From assembly GCF_013240295.1 (NCBI RefSeq), contig NZ_JABETK010000001.1:1798001-1862000 (forward strand): DNA of 64,000 nucleotides, given 5' to 3'. Below are positions 16,989-25,818 of this stretch, piece by piece (position 1 is the first letter of the stretch; every line of letters starts with the position of its first letter). Below the pieces are notes generated by a model that was not told where the DNA came from, searched no databases, and saw nothing but the letters and a program-made list of their open reading frames with translations. A program made the position numbers and the translations under genes. The DNA comes from Neoaquamicrobium sediminum (lineage in GTDB: Bacteria; Pseudomonadota; Alphaproteobacteria; Rhizobiales; Rhizobiaceae).

Positions 16989-17942
16989 GCGCACCAATTC
17001 TCGAGGTCGACAACCTGCACGTCCGCTTCCCCATCACGGGCGGCGGCATGCTGGGAACCGGCAAACGGACACTTTACGCGGTGACGGGTGTCAGCTTTTC
17101 GCTGGCCAAGGGCGAATGCCTCTCGATTGTGGGCGAATCCGGTTGCGGCAAGTCTACAACGGCACTGTCGATCATGGGCCTGCAGGAGCCCAGCGAAGGC
17201 ACGATCCGCTTCAAGGGCCAGCCCATCACCGGTCCCGGAGCGCCGAGCCGGATGGCGCGCGCCAAGGCCGCGCAGATGGTCTTTCAGGATCCCTATGCCA
17301 GCCTAAATCCGCGCCAGACGGTGAACGCGTCGCTGGCGCAGCCGCTGAAACTTCACGGGATTACCGGCTCGGAAGCAACGGACCGCATCGCCGCCATGCT
17401 CGGGAGCGTCGGCCTCACGCCCGAACAGGGCACGCGCTACCCGCATGAATTCTCAGGCGGCCAGCGGCAGCGTATCGGCATAGCGCGCGCTGATCCTGGA
17501 ACCGGAGATCGTCGTGCTCGACGAGCCGGTCTCGGCGCTGGACGTGTCCATCCGGGCGCAGATCATCAACCTCCTGCTCGATCTGCAGGAAGAGTTCGGC
17601 CTGTCCTATGTGATGATCTCGCACGACCTGTCGGTGGTCGAGCATATGAGCGACCGGGTGCTGGTGATGTTTTTCAGCCAGATCGTCGAGCAGGGCGGCT
17701 GGAAGGAAATTTTCGAGAACCCGCAGCACCCCTACACGCGGCGGCTGATCGACGCGATCCCCGACCCCGATGTCGCGCTGGGGCATGGCGGTCTGGCGGC
17801 AGGGGCAACGCAGCCCGCCGCGCCGGCCGGCTGGCGCTTTGGCTCCGACGGCAGCGCCGCACCGAACGTGTTCTCACCGCCCGAGCCATCGGAACTGGTC
17901 GACGTTGGCCCCGAACACAAGGTCCGCCTGTTGCGCGCTTGA
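16985..17942 (+). pseudogene. Peptide ABC transporter ATP-binding protein, DppF type, apparent frameshift
   Basis: Second ATPase of the importer, starting at the GTG 16985 ([19 protein letters not shown]) that overlaps the DppD stop. Walker A GESGCGKST, Q-loop FQDPYASLNP and signature [14 protein letters not shown] lie in the first frame. The frame then breaks at the GC repeat 17483-17490, and the remainder ([13 protein letters not shown]alker [10 protein letters not shown] switch, [15 protein letters not shown]) continues in another frame to the stop at 17942. Adding one GC dinucleotide restores [16 protein letters not shown] and a protein of about 319 residues. As the rest of the operon is intact, a sequencing error in the repeat is likely. 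If real, the importer would lack a functional second ATPase unless a partner substitutes. Confidence 0.88.
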
Positions 17943-18063
17943 CCCGCGCCGCTTTGTCAGGCGTCGGAGCGTCGTCTCCGCTTCGAGGACGTGCCGAGCC
18001 ATGCGCCCGTTTTGCGCGTTAAATACGGGGGCACGCAGTGGGGTCCATAGAGAGCCGTTGGCT

Positions 18064-18585
18064 TCAGACCAGCAGCAGCGGGTCGACCGATGTAGAGCGC
18101 TTGAGCGCGCGCAGCGCAAAGGTCGAGCGCGTGTTGCGTATGCCGGGCAGTTTGTAGAGCCTTTCCCGCAGGAACCTTTCGAAGTGCAGCGTGTCTGAGA
18201 CTGCGACCTTGATCAGGTAATCGTAGTCTCCCGTTGCAAGGTGAGCCTCCACGACTTCAGGTATCCTGAGTAAGGCTTCACCAAACTCGGCCAGTACCGT
18301 GTCGTTGTGCTTGTCCAGCGTCACCTCGACGAACACCGTGTTGAATAATCCAAAAGCCGCGTGATTGAGCAGCGCGACATACCCTTCGATCGCTCCACTC
18401 GCTTCAAGCTTCTTGACCCGTGTCCAGCAGGGCGATGGCGACAGCCCCACCTTTGCGCCGAGCTCGCTGGTGGTCAGCCGCCCGTCGGTGCGCAGTGCGG
18501 ACAGGATCTTGCGGTCCATCAGATCGATCTCGCCGGAAATCCCAGTCATCGTAGATCGAGAACGTTTGTTTCGTGAAGCTGCCAT
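18064..18585 (-). CDS. Lrp/AsnC family transcriptional regulator
   Basis: Regulator of up to 173 residues; the core begins at IDLMDRKILSALRTDGRLTTSELGAKVGLSPSPCWTRVKKLEASG (AsnC helix-turn-helix) and continues into the RAM ligand-binding domain (TVFVEVTLDKHNDTVLAEF ... GDYDYLIKVAVSDTLHFERF). The first 12-22 residues are basic and may not be translated; an internal ATG (MTGISGEIDLM) is an alternative start. It is divergent from the Leu/Phe/Val-dehydrogenase-like gene with 114 bases between. This is a common arrangement in which an Lrp protein responds to the amino acid and controls the catabolic dehydrogenase. Confidence 0.92.
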   Translation of the reverse strand: MAASRNKRSRSTMTGISGEIDLMDRKILSALRTDGRLTTSELGAKVGLSPSPCWTRVKKLEASGAIEGYVALLNHAAFGLFNTVFVEVTLDKHNDTVLAEFGEALLRIPEVVEAHLATGDYDYLIKVAVSDTLHFERFLRERLYKLPGIRNTRSTFALRALKRSTSVDPLLLV

Positions 18586-18699
18586 TTATGTGATTCCTGT
18601 TCTGCAATCCTGGCGCAATAGCATAAAGTTCGGGAGATATTCGCGGCTATTATTGGCCAACATCCTGCGCGGAAACGTCGGTGCACCGTGCGGGAGAGA

Positions 18700-19659
18700 A
18701 TGGTGAATAAGCAACACGTCGCGGCGCCTGAGGGCGTCCATACGTTACGCGACCCTGACAGCGGCCTTGAAGGCCTGATCGTTCTTCACTCGACGGCGCT
18801 CGGGCCCGCGGCTGGCGGGTGTCGGCTGCTGCACTATCAGGACGCATCCCTGATGCGGGCAGACGCTTTCCGTCTTGCGGAGGGCATGAGCTACAAGAAT
18901 GCGCTCGCCGGCCGCTATATTACGGCGGAGGATGTCGGCACCAGCGTCGAGGATATGCAGGCGGTGTCCGAGAAAACGCGCTTTGTCGCGGGGCTGCCCT
19001 CAAATTCTGACGGCCCGGGCGGCGATCCCTCTCCGTGGACGGCGCAGGGCGTCTTCGTCTCGATGGAGACGCTCGTTCGGCGTCATCTTTCCAAGGACCT
19101 TTCGGATTGCGTTGTTGCGGTCCAAGGCCTCGGCCACGTCGGCCATTCACTCGCGCGAATGCTGCATCAAGCCGGCGCGCGGATGATCGTTGCGGATGTT
19201 TCCGAGCAAAACGTCAGACGCGCAGTTGCTGAAACCGGAGCAGCGGTGGTTTCCGCCGAACAAATTCTCTCGGTGGAGGCCGACGTTCTCGCCCCTTGCG
19301 CGCTGGGCGCGATCTTCGACGAAACCAGCATCGGCACCATCCGGGCAAGAATAATATGCGGTGCTGCCAACAACCAACTCGCCACACCCGATGACGGCGC
19401 GCGGCTTGCCCGGCGTGGCATCCTGTACGCCCCGGATTACGTGGTGAATGCGGGCGGCATCATCAACGTTGCCGGCGAATATTTCGGCTGGACGGAAAAG
19501 GACACACAGCGACGCATAGCCGATACCGGCAACAGGCTCATCCGCGTGCTGGATCACGCATCCGCAACCGGGGTCGCTCCCAACCAAGCTGCAGACGAAC
19601 TGGCCCGCGCCAAGATTGCGGCAGGCTCGTCACTGTTCCTCGCGGACAGCGCCTTATGA
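18700..19659 (+). CDS. Leu/Phe/Val dehydrogenase family protein with internal deletion of the catalytic segment
   Basis: Amino-acid dehydrogenase homologue, 319 residues from the ATG at 18700 behind GGGAGAGA. The N-terminal part (LHSTALGPAAGGCRLLHY, GMSYKNALAG) and the nucleotide-binding part (ITAEDVGTSVEDM, VQGLGHVGHSLARML with GxGxxG, CALGAIFDE, AANNQLATPDDGARLARRGI, VNAGGIINVAGEY) are typical. However, KNALAG runs straight into GRYITAEDVG: about 35-37 residues that normally contain LPLGGGKAVI and the following helix are missing in frame at about 18909-18913. That segment carries the catalytic lysine, so normal oxidative deamination is not expected. The frame is intact, so this could be an in-frame genomic deletion, an assembly collapse, or a repurposed sensor-like protein. 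Its stop overlaps the next gene as ATGA. Confidence 0.88.
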   Translation: MVNKQHVAAPEGVHTLRDPDSGLEGLIVLHSTALGPAAGGCRLLHYQDASLMRADAFRLAEGMSYKNALAGRYITAEDVGTSVEDMQAVSEKTRFVAGLPSNSDGPGGDPSPWTAQGVFVSMETLVRRHLSKDLSDCVVAVQGLGHVGHSLARMLHQAGARMIVADVSEQNVRRAVAETGAAVVSAEQILSVEADVLAPCALGAIFDETSIGTIRARIICGAANNQLATPDDGARLARRGILYAPDYVVNAGGIINVAGEYFGWTEKDTQRRIADTGNRLIRVLDHASATGVAPNQAADELARAKIAAGSSLFLADSAL

Positions 19660-19919
19660 GCGCCCCTACCGCTGGCCGTCAGCCAGCATACCGCCTGCTG
19701 ATTACCGTCGACAAAGGCATGCAGGCGGTGATGCGCGTTCTGGATGTACTTGCCCAACGATCGGTGATGCCCGAAACAATCCATATTGAGCAAGGGCTCG
19801 AAGCGCTGACCATCACGGTCACCGTACGGGAGTTTGCAGAAAGCGATGCCTCTTCAATCGCATGCCGGCTACAGACGCTTGTCACCACGCGCATGGTGAA
19901 CGTCACGCCGATTCCATGA
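19656..19919 (+). CDS. Small ACT-like domain protein
   Basis: 87-residue protein whose start overlaps the dehydrogenase-like stop (TTATGAGC). The sequence YRLLITVDKGMQAVMRVLDVLAQRSVMPETIHIEQGLEALTITVTV has the beta-alpha-beta-beta pattern and length of a single ACT domain, resembling small regulatory subunits such as IlvM, but no exact family was recognised. ACT domains bind amino acids and regulate partner enzymes. The tight coupling to the Leu/Phe/Val-dehydrogenase-like gene suggests it senses a branched-chain or aromatic amino acid for that protein or the pathway. Function is inferred from fold and position only. Confidence 0.72.
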   Translation: MSAPTAGRQPAYRLLITVDKGMQAVMRVLDVLAQRSVMPETIHIEQGLEALTITVTVREFAESDASSIACRLQTLVTTRMVNVTPIP

Positions 19920-19932
19920 GCGCGCTTTCGAA

Positions 19933-20829
19933 CTAGCGATGCGAAAGTAGCCAATTACGCACGATCGCCACGTCCGGCCGATCGAAGCTGGCGACCGGCG
20001 TCATCAGGACGTAGGGGATCCTGACGGGGAAATGTATCTGGAAAGGGTCGACCAACAGGCCTTCGGCCAGCTCTTTCTCGATCAGAAAATTAGGAATGAG
20101 CGCAAAGCCGGCGCCTGCCAGACACGCTTCGATTGCGAGCACGAGGAGGTTGACCGACGTGCTGAATTTCAGCGTGATGTTCGTGAAGCCCGCTGCGTAG
20201 AACCAGTTTTCCCAACTATCGACGTTCCAGCCCGGCTCGGAAAAATCGACCTTGATCAAGGGCTGTTTTACCAGATCTGCCGGCGTCGGCTGGGGCGGCA
20301 ATCTTTCGACGAAAGCCGGCGTACACACCGCCGTGAGATGCCCCGCCAACAAGAGGTCCTGCTGCATATCCTTTTTCTCGGCGAGGCTATGGTAGATGGC
20401 GAGATCAGGGGTCGGGTCCTGCGCGTTCCACTTCTGCGACATAGCCGAAATCCGGATCGCTATGTCCGGATGGACTTCGTGGAACTTCGCCATGCGGGGC
20501 GCAAGCCACCGCATTGCCAGTGAATATTGGCACCGGATCAGCACCTCGCTGTCCAGTTCCCTGGAACGCGCGGAGAATGAGGCAACCGAGATCTGATCGA
20601 AAATCGCGCCAAGTTGCTTTGAAAAACTCACGCCCCTGGACGTCAGCGTTACGCCGTGTGCGCGACGTTCGAAAAGCGTGCCGCCGACCCATTCTTCGAG
20701 CTGCTTGACCTGGTGGCTGATCGCGCCGGGCGTGACCCCCAGCTCTGCGCCGGCTCGTACAAAATTCAGATGCCGGGCGGCTGCTTCGAATGCACGCAGC
20801 GCGGTCAGCGGAGGAAGGCGGCGAACCAT
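19933..20829 (-). CDS. LysR family transcriptional regulator (GcvA-like)
   Basis: LysR-type regulator of 298 residues with the start MVRRLPPLTALRAFEAAARHLNFVRAGAELGVTPGAISHQVKQLEEWVGGTLFERR, the sequence style of the GcvA subgroup. The effector domain covers about residues 95-290. It is divergent from the M20 peptidase and second peptide ABC operon, with 103 bases between the starts, and so is the probable regulator of that operon. It ends 13 bases from the convergent ACT-like gene. Confidence 0.92.
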   Translation of the reverse strand: MVRRLPPLTALRAFEAAARHLNFVRAGAELGVTPGAISHQVKQLEEWVGGTLFERRAHGVTLTSRGVSFSKQLGAIFDQISVASFSARSRELDSEVLIRCQYSLAMRWLAPRMAKFHEVHPDIAIRISAMSQKWNAQDPTPDLAIYHSLAEKKDMQQDLLLAGHLTAVCTPAFVERLPPQPTPADLVKQPLIKVDFSEPGWNVDSWENWFYAAGFTNITLKFSTSVNLLVLAIEACLAGAGFALIPNFLIEKELAEGLLVDPFQIHFPVRIPYVLMTPVASFDRPDVAIVRNWLLSHR

Positions 20830-20932
20830 TCTTTCAGACCTAACTCAGTTATGCCTCAGATACAGGATTATTGGTTTGTGTTGAAAAGTGACGTGTGGCT
20901 TAATTTTGTCAACCTGAGTGTTGAGGAAAATT

Positions 20933-22345
20933 ATGTCTCGCGAACGAGCTATCGCCGCTGCCCGCTCCTACTGTCGCGAGGGTCGCTTTCTGCATGATCT
21001 TGCTAAACGGGTCGCGATCCCGACCGAGAGTCAGAATCCCGATCGGTTGCCGAACTGCTACCAGTATTTGAAGCTTTTCGCCGACGACCTCGCGGAACTT
21101 GGCTTTGAAGGGCGCATCATCGACAACCCGACAGCCGTTGGGGGACCGTACCTCATTGCCAGGCGCATTGAGGACGAAACGCTGCCTACCCTTCTGATCT
21201 ATGGCCATGGCGATGTGGTCGCGGGGATGGAGACGCGCTGGAGCGATGGGCGCGACCCCTGGAAACTCTCTGTCGAGGGCGAAAAGATCTATGGTCGCGG
21301 AACGGCAGACAACAAGGGGCAGCATACAATTGCTGCCCTCGCGCTCGAAGCGGTTCTGACGGCGCGCGAATCTCTCGGCTACAACGTCACGTTCTTTGTC
21401 GAAACGTCCGAGGAAACCGGCTCTTCGGGGCTTCATGAGACCTGTGAAACGCATCGTGACCTGCTTTCGGCGGACTGGCTGATTGCTTCCGACGGCCCAC
21501 GGCTGTTTCCTGAAACGCCTACGCTGAAAGGTGGCACGCGCGGGGTCTACACATTCGATCTAGTTTGCAATCTTCGTGAGGGCGCACATCACTCCGGCAA
21601 TTGGGGCGGACTGATCGCCAATCCGGCAACGATACTGTGCAATGCGGTTTCCAGCCTGATTTCCGCTGAAGGGCACATTCGCGTTCGCGGTATCGTGCCG
21701 CAGCAGGTTCCTGCGGCAGTCACCGATGCCTTGCAGGGCATAAAGCTGAGAAAGACAGAGGAGGGGCCGGACCTTGACGCGTGGTGGGGCGAGCCCGGTC
21801 TTTCCCCGGCGGAGCGCGTCTTCGGGTGGACCGCGCTCGAGGTGCTCGCCATGACCGCCGGCACACCGGAGCTTCCTGTCAACGCAATCCCGCCGGTTGC
21901 GTGGGCGCGGATGCAGATCCGCTATACCGTGGATGTCGACCCCAGCACATTCGAATCAACCATCCGCGCGTTTCTCGACGAGAACGGATTTCAGCAGATT
22001 CAGTTCATCCCGAATGTGGAACGCGACATATCCGGCGCGACCCGCCTCGAGCCGGATCACCCCTTGATGGCGTGGGCGGCGTCATCTGTAGCCAATACTA
22101 CCGGCAAGCAGCCGATCATCCTGCCGAATGCCGGCGGCTCGCTTCCCAACGATTGTTTTTCGACCCTGCTGGGCATGCCGACGATCTGGGTCCCTCATTC
22201 GTATTGGGGTTGCAATCAACACGCCCCGAACGAACACCTTCTGATGCCACTGGCCGAGGAAGGACTTGGGGTCATGGCGGGCCTCTTTTGGGACCTTCAC
22301 GAGACACCGCCGCCGTCGCCTCGCGCAGGCGCAGCGAGCCTCTGA
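20933..22345 (+). CDS. M20 family metallopeptidase
   Basis: Zinc peptidase/deacylase of the M20 family, 470 residues. The ATG at 20933 (MSRERAIAAARSYCREGRFLHDLAKRVAIPTES) follows GAGGAA; a leftward TTG extension is unlikely. Metal and catalytic motifs: IYGHGDVV with His and catalytic Asp, IYGRGTADNKGQH with the bridging Asp, ETSEETGSSGL with the catalytic and metal Glu pair, and a C-terminal His in HAPNEHLLMPLAEEG. The dimerisation domain lies around residues 205-335. Family members cleave dipeptides, N-acyl-amino acids or carbamoyl-amino acids. It is followed by the ABC binding-protein gene after about 150 bases and likely hydrolyses what that transporter brings in. Confidence 0.92.
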   Translation: MSRERAIAAARSYCREGRFLHDLAKRVAIPTESQNPDRLPNCYQYLKLFADDLAELGFEGRIIDNPTAVGGPYLIARRIEDETLPTLLIYGHGDVVAGMETRWSDGRDPWKLSVEGEKIYGRGTADNKGQHTIAALALEAVLTARESLGYNVTFFVETSEETGSSGLHETCETHRDLLSADWLIASDGPRLFPETPTLKGGTRGVYTFDLVCNLREGAHHSGNWGGLIANPATILCNAVSSLISAEGHIRVRGIVPQQVPAAVTDALQGIKLRKTEEGPDLDAWWGEPGLSPAERVFGWTALEVLAMTAGTPELPVNAIPPVAWARMQIRYTVDVDPSTFESTIRAFLDENGFQQIQFIPNVERDISGATRLEPDHPLMAWAASSVANTTGKQPIILPNAGGSLPNDCFSTLLGMPTIWVPHSYWGCNQHAPNEHLLMPLAEEGLGVMAGLFWDLHETPPPSPRAGAASL

Positions 22346-22498
22346 CCCCACCAGAAATCCGAATGTGCAATCGGGTGCATACACATCGCCATGCAGTGCG
22401 GTGAGCGAATAGTAGATGCCGGACAATGCCTTTTTGGTTCGGAAATTAATAGAAATCCCGGACAGGAACGCCCGGGATACATAAGCGGGGAACTTGGA

Positions 22499-24037
22499 AT
22501 GAAACGTATTGTGCTTTCAGCCATGATGCTTGGGTTGCTGTCGCCGCAGGCGATGGCGCAAACGATCACGGCTTCCATCGCCCAGGATGTTCGCAGCACG
22601 AACCCGGGCGTCAACCGCGATGACACGACCGATGGCGTCGTGCTGCATATGGTCGAGGGCCTGGTCGGCTATCGCGAAGATGGCTCTGTGGGTCCACTGC
22701 TCGCGCAGAGCGTGGACATGTCCGCGGACGGGCTGACATACACATTCAAGCTGAGGACAGGGATCACCTTTCACAACGGTGAAACCTTCAGCGCCGAAAA
22801 CGTCCTGTGGAACTGGACCCGTTACATGGACCCGGCAACCGAATGGCGGTGCCTCGCGGAGTTTGACGGCCGCAACGGCCTGAAGGTCGAGAGCGTAACC
22901 GCACCCGACGCGCAAACCATCGTGATGACAATTAACCAGCCAAGCGCCGTTTTCCTCGATGCGCTTGCGCGCACCGACTGCGGCATGGCAGGCATCCTGC
23001 ACTATGCGTCTGTCAACGAAGACGGGACGTGGAACCAGCCGATCGGAACCGGCCCGTACAAATTCGGAACCTGGAAGCGCGGCGAATATTTCGAGCTGGA
23101 AGCATTCTCGGACTATGTGACGCCCGCTGGCAGCGCACCGGACGGATATGTCGGTGCAAAGAAGCCGCTGGCGGAAAAGGTCCGCTTCTACGTCATCAGC
23201 GATCCGGAAACGATCAAGGCCGGCCTACTGTCCGGCACAGTGGACCTCGCCGCCGTTGCCAGCACCGATGTGCCGGAGTTCGCAGCAAATCCGGACTTCA
23301 ATGTCGCGGACTCGGTCGACGCGTCAAAGCACACCTTGTCTCTGCAGGTCGCCGATCCGCTGCTCTCCAAGGTCGAAATGCGTCAGGCTATTGCCGCCGC
23401 TCTGGACCTGCCGACGCTCGTAACCCAGGTGACCAACGGCTACGGTCGACCGAACAACTCGGCCATCTTTCCACAATCGATGTATTACAGCGACGTGCAG
23501 AAGCAGGCGTTCGCGCATGATCTGGACAAGGCGCGGGAGCTACTTGCCAAGGCAGGCTACAAGGGCGATCCCATCACCATAATTGCCAACAAACGGCCAA
23601 CCACGCCGAGCTTCGAGACGGCTGTGGTGGCGCAGGCCATGCTGCAAGCTGCTGGTATCAATGCCACGATCGAGGTGATGGAGTGGGGCACGCAGCTTAG
23701 CCGCTACTTCTCCGGCAATTACCAGATGATGGCGTTTTCATACTCGTCCCGCTTCGACCCAGCTCTCAGCTTCGAGCAGTTTTCAGGCCCCAAGGACACC
23801 ACCTCCGGCAAGGTCTGGAACAATCCGGAAGCGCTCAAGCTGATTCACGAAGGCAAGGCCGTGTCCGATCCCGCAAGGCGCCAGGCGATCTTCGACGAAT
23901 TGCACACGCTTCTCCTGCACGATGTGCCCATGATCATCTACAGCAATGGCGTCAACGACATCGTATCGAACAAGCGACTGCAAGGCGTCGTGTCATGGCA
24001 GTCGAAGCTGCGCCTCTGGGAAGTGGCAAAGCAGTAG
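22499..24037 (+). CDS. Peptide-type ABC transporter substrate-binding protein (second system)
   Basis: SBP_bac_5 family binding protein, 512 residues. The start at 22499 gives the signal peptide MKRIVLSAMMLGLLSPQAMA with cleavage before QTITASIAQD; the frame is open upstream but without signal features. Typical blocks: AQSVDMSADGLTYTFKLRTGITFHNGETFSAENVLWNWTRYMD, PIGTGPYKFGTWKRGEY, VEMRQAIAAALDLPTLV, DLDKARELLAKAGY. It begins the second complete importer and follows the M20 peptidase. The 153-base gap before it shows no clear terminator, so read-through from the peptidase is possible. Confidence 0.93.
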   Translation: MKRIVLSAMMLGLLSPQAMAQTITASIAQDVRSTNPGVNRDDTTDGVVLHMVEGLVGYREDGSVGPLLAQSVDMSADGLTYTFKLRTGITFHNGETFSAENVLWNWTRYMDPATEWRCLAEFDGRNGLKVESVTAPDAQTIVMTINQPSAVFLDALARTDCGMAGILHYASVNEDGTWNQPIGTGPYKFGTWKRGEYFELEAFSDYVTPAGSAPDGYVGAKKPLAEKVRFYVISDPETIKAGLLSGTVDLAAVASTDVPEFAANPDFNVADSVDASKHTLSLQVADPLLSKVEMRQAIAAALDLPTLVTQVTNGYGRPNNSAIFPQSMYYSDVQKQAFAHDLDKARELLAKAGYKGDPITIIANKRPTTPSFETAVVAQAMLQAAGINATIEVMEWGTQLSRYFSGNYQMMAFSYSSRFDPALSFEQFSGPKDTTSGKVWNNPEALKLIHEGKAVSDPARRQAIFDELHTLLLHDVPMIIYSNGVNDIVSNKRLQGVVSWQSKLRLWEVAKQ

Positions 24038-24062
24038 ATTTTCATCTGATCACGGTAAGACA

Positions 24063-25007
24063 ATGCTAAAATTCGCAATAAGCCGGATTATTGCGGCCAT
24101 ACCGACACTGTTCATCGTGTCGGTATCCGTCTTCTTTCTTATTCGGCTAATCCCGGGCGACCCAGCCTCGCTGATGTTGGGCGATCTTGCCGACGCGGCC
24201 AGCCTTGCCGACCTACGGTCACGGCTCGGACTTGACCAGAGCATTCCAGTTCAGTTCACGATCTGGCTGGGCAACATACTCAGCGGAGATTTTGGCAGGT
24301 CGATCACCAGCCAGCAGGAAGTCCTGCCTCTCATCCTCGGGCGGCTTCGTGTCAGCGCGGAGATCGTGCTGATAGCGGTGCTTCTTGCCAGCGTCATAGC
24401 CGTGCCTGCCGGCATGATTGCCGCCTGGCGTCAGAACAGCCTCACCGACGTGGCCCTGGTGAGTATCGCGACGGTTCTGCTTTCCATTCCCGCATTCTGG
24501 ATGGGCTTGTTGCTACTCCTGCTGTTCGTGCTCAAGCTCGGTTGGTTGCCGTTGGTCGGATATGTCTCGATAAGCCAGGATTTCACGCAGGGCCTTCTCT
24601 ACATCATCCTGCCAGTTGCAACGCTTCTGCTCCACGAGATCGGCGTGATCATGCGGATGGCCCGCGCGTCCACGCTTGAAGTCATGCAACTGGACTACAT
24701 CACCCATGCCCGTGCCAAGGGCCTGTCCGAAGCCGCGGTCATGTGGCGACATGCGTTCAAAAACGCTTTTGGTCCGACATGGACCCTCATCGGAATTGTT
24801 CTTGGAAATCTGCTCGGCGGCATTGCCGTCATTGAAACCGTGTTTGCGATACCAGGCCTCGGGCGGCTGCTTGTGGAAGCAATCTTCGCCCGCGACTACC
24901 CGGTGATCCAGGGCTGCCTGCTGATGATCGCGACCATCTACGTCCTCGTCAATCTGGTGGTGGATTTGCTGTATCCGGTGTTTGACCCGAAAGTGAACGC
25001 CCAATGA
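24063..25007 (+). CDS. Peptide ABC transporter permease, DppB type (second system)
   Basis: 314-residue inner-membrane permease starting MLKFAISRIIAAIPTLFIVSVSVFFLIRLIPGDPASLMLG at the ATG 24063, the usual DppB N-terminus. The sequence LRSRLGLDQSIPVQFTIWLGNILSGDFGRSI is the conserved periplasmic part, followed by about five more membrane helices and the EAA loop THARAKGLSEAAVMWRHAFKNAF. It ends in an ATGA overlap with the next permease. An earlier in-frame start would run inside the binding-protein gene and is rejected. Confidence 0.94.
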   Translation: MLKFAISRIIAAIPTLFIVSVSVFFLIRLIPGDPASLMLGDLADAASLADLRSRLGLDQSIPVQFTIWLGNILSGDFGRSITSQQEVLPLILGRLRVSAEIVLIAVLLASVIAVPAGMIAAWRQNSLTDVALVSIATVLLSIPAFWMGLLLLLLFVLKLGWLPLVGYVSISQDFTQGLLYIILPVATLLLHEIGVIMRMARASTLEVMQLDYITHARAKGLSEAAVMWRHAFKNAFGPTWTLIGIVLGNLLGGIAVIETVFAIPGLGRLLVEAIFARDYPVIQGCLLMIATIYVLVNLVVDLLYPVFDPKVNAQ

Positions 25008-25816
25008 CCCGGCTATCTCCAAGTGCGGTTCTGGGTGTGCTGCTTACCGGAGCACTTCTATGTGCCGCGTTGCTGGGGGCGGTATGGACCCCTTACGATC
25101 CGCTGGGGCTCAATTTCACCCTCAAGCTGGCTGGTCCAGGGGCCGCGCACTGGCTTGGCACGGACGAGTTCGGGCGGGACGTGCTCAGCCGATTGCTGAC
25201 CGGCGCTGCAACGAGCTTCTGGATAAGTTTCCTCACCGTATGTCTGGCAGTAAGTGCCGGCACCGTGATCGGGATCGTCACCGGCTATTTTCGAGGCTGG
25301 GTCGATCGCATCGTGATGATGTTCAACGACGCGCTGCTGGCTTTCCCCGGCATTTTGCTGGCGCTCGGTCTGCTCGCGATCTTCGGCGCAAACAAGTACG
25401 GCATCGTGCTGGCTCTGGGGCTGGCTTATACGCCGACCGTTGTCCGCATCGTACGTGGCGCCGTCATGTCGCTTCGAGAGCGGGAGTTCATTGAAGCGTC
25501 CCGTGTCATGGGTAATTCGAATGCCTACACGATGCTGCGTCACATTCTGCCAAACTGCATCGCGCCACTGACGGTTCTGGCCACATCGATGTTTGGATGG
25601 GTGTTGCTTGCCGAAAGCGCGCTGAGCTTTCTCGGACTCGGTGTGCCCCCACCCGCGCCCACCTGGGGGAACATGCTCGCGAGTGGGCGCCCTTTCATCT
25701 CGCAGGCGGTTTGGCTGGCCATCTTCCCAGGCCTTTGCATCTCGCTCACGCTGCTCGGAATCAATCTCCTGGGCGACGCGTTACGGCACAAACTCGACCC
25801 AAGGATGAGACATTGA
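25004..25816 (+). CDS. Peptide ABC transporter permease, DppC type (second system)
   Basis: 270-residue second permease, starting in a four-base overlap with the first. LGTDEFGRDVLSRLLTGAATSF is the DppC signature; the EAA loop is EASRVMGNSNAYTMLRHILPNCI, and [22 protein letters not shown] matches the family end region. Five to six transmembrane segments are evident. The ATPase gene starts two bases after the stop. Confidence 0.94.
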   Translation: MTRLSPSAVLGVLLTGALLCAALLGAVWTPYDPLGLNFTLKLAGPGAAHWLGTDEFGRDVLSRLLTGAATSFWISFLTVCLAVSAGTVIGIVTGYFRGWVDRIVMMFNDALLAFPGILLALGLLAIFGANKYGIVLALGLAYTPTVVRIVRGAVMSLREREFIEASRVMGNSNAYTMLRHILPNCIAPLTVLATSMFGWVLLAESALSFLGLGVPPPAPTWGNMLASGRPFISQAVWLAIFPGLCISLTLLGINLLGDALRHKLDPRMRH

Positions 25817-25818
25817 CG

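Noticed and set aside
17483..17490. Programmed frameshift in the DppF-type ATPase
   Set aside because: The GC repeat is not a known slippery heptamer, and homologues are read in one frame; a missing dinucleotide is simpler.
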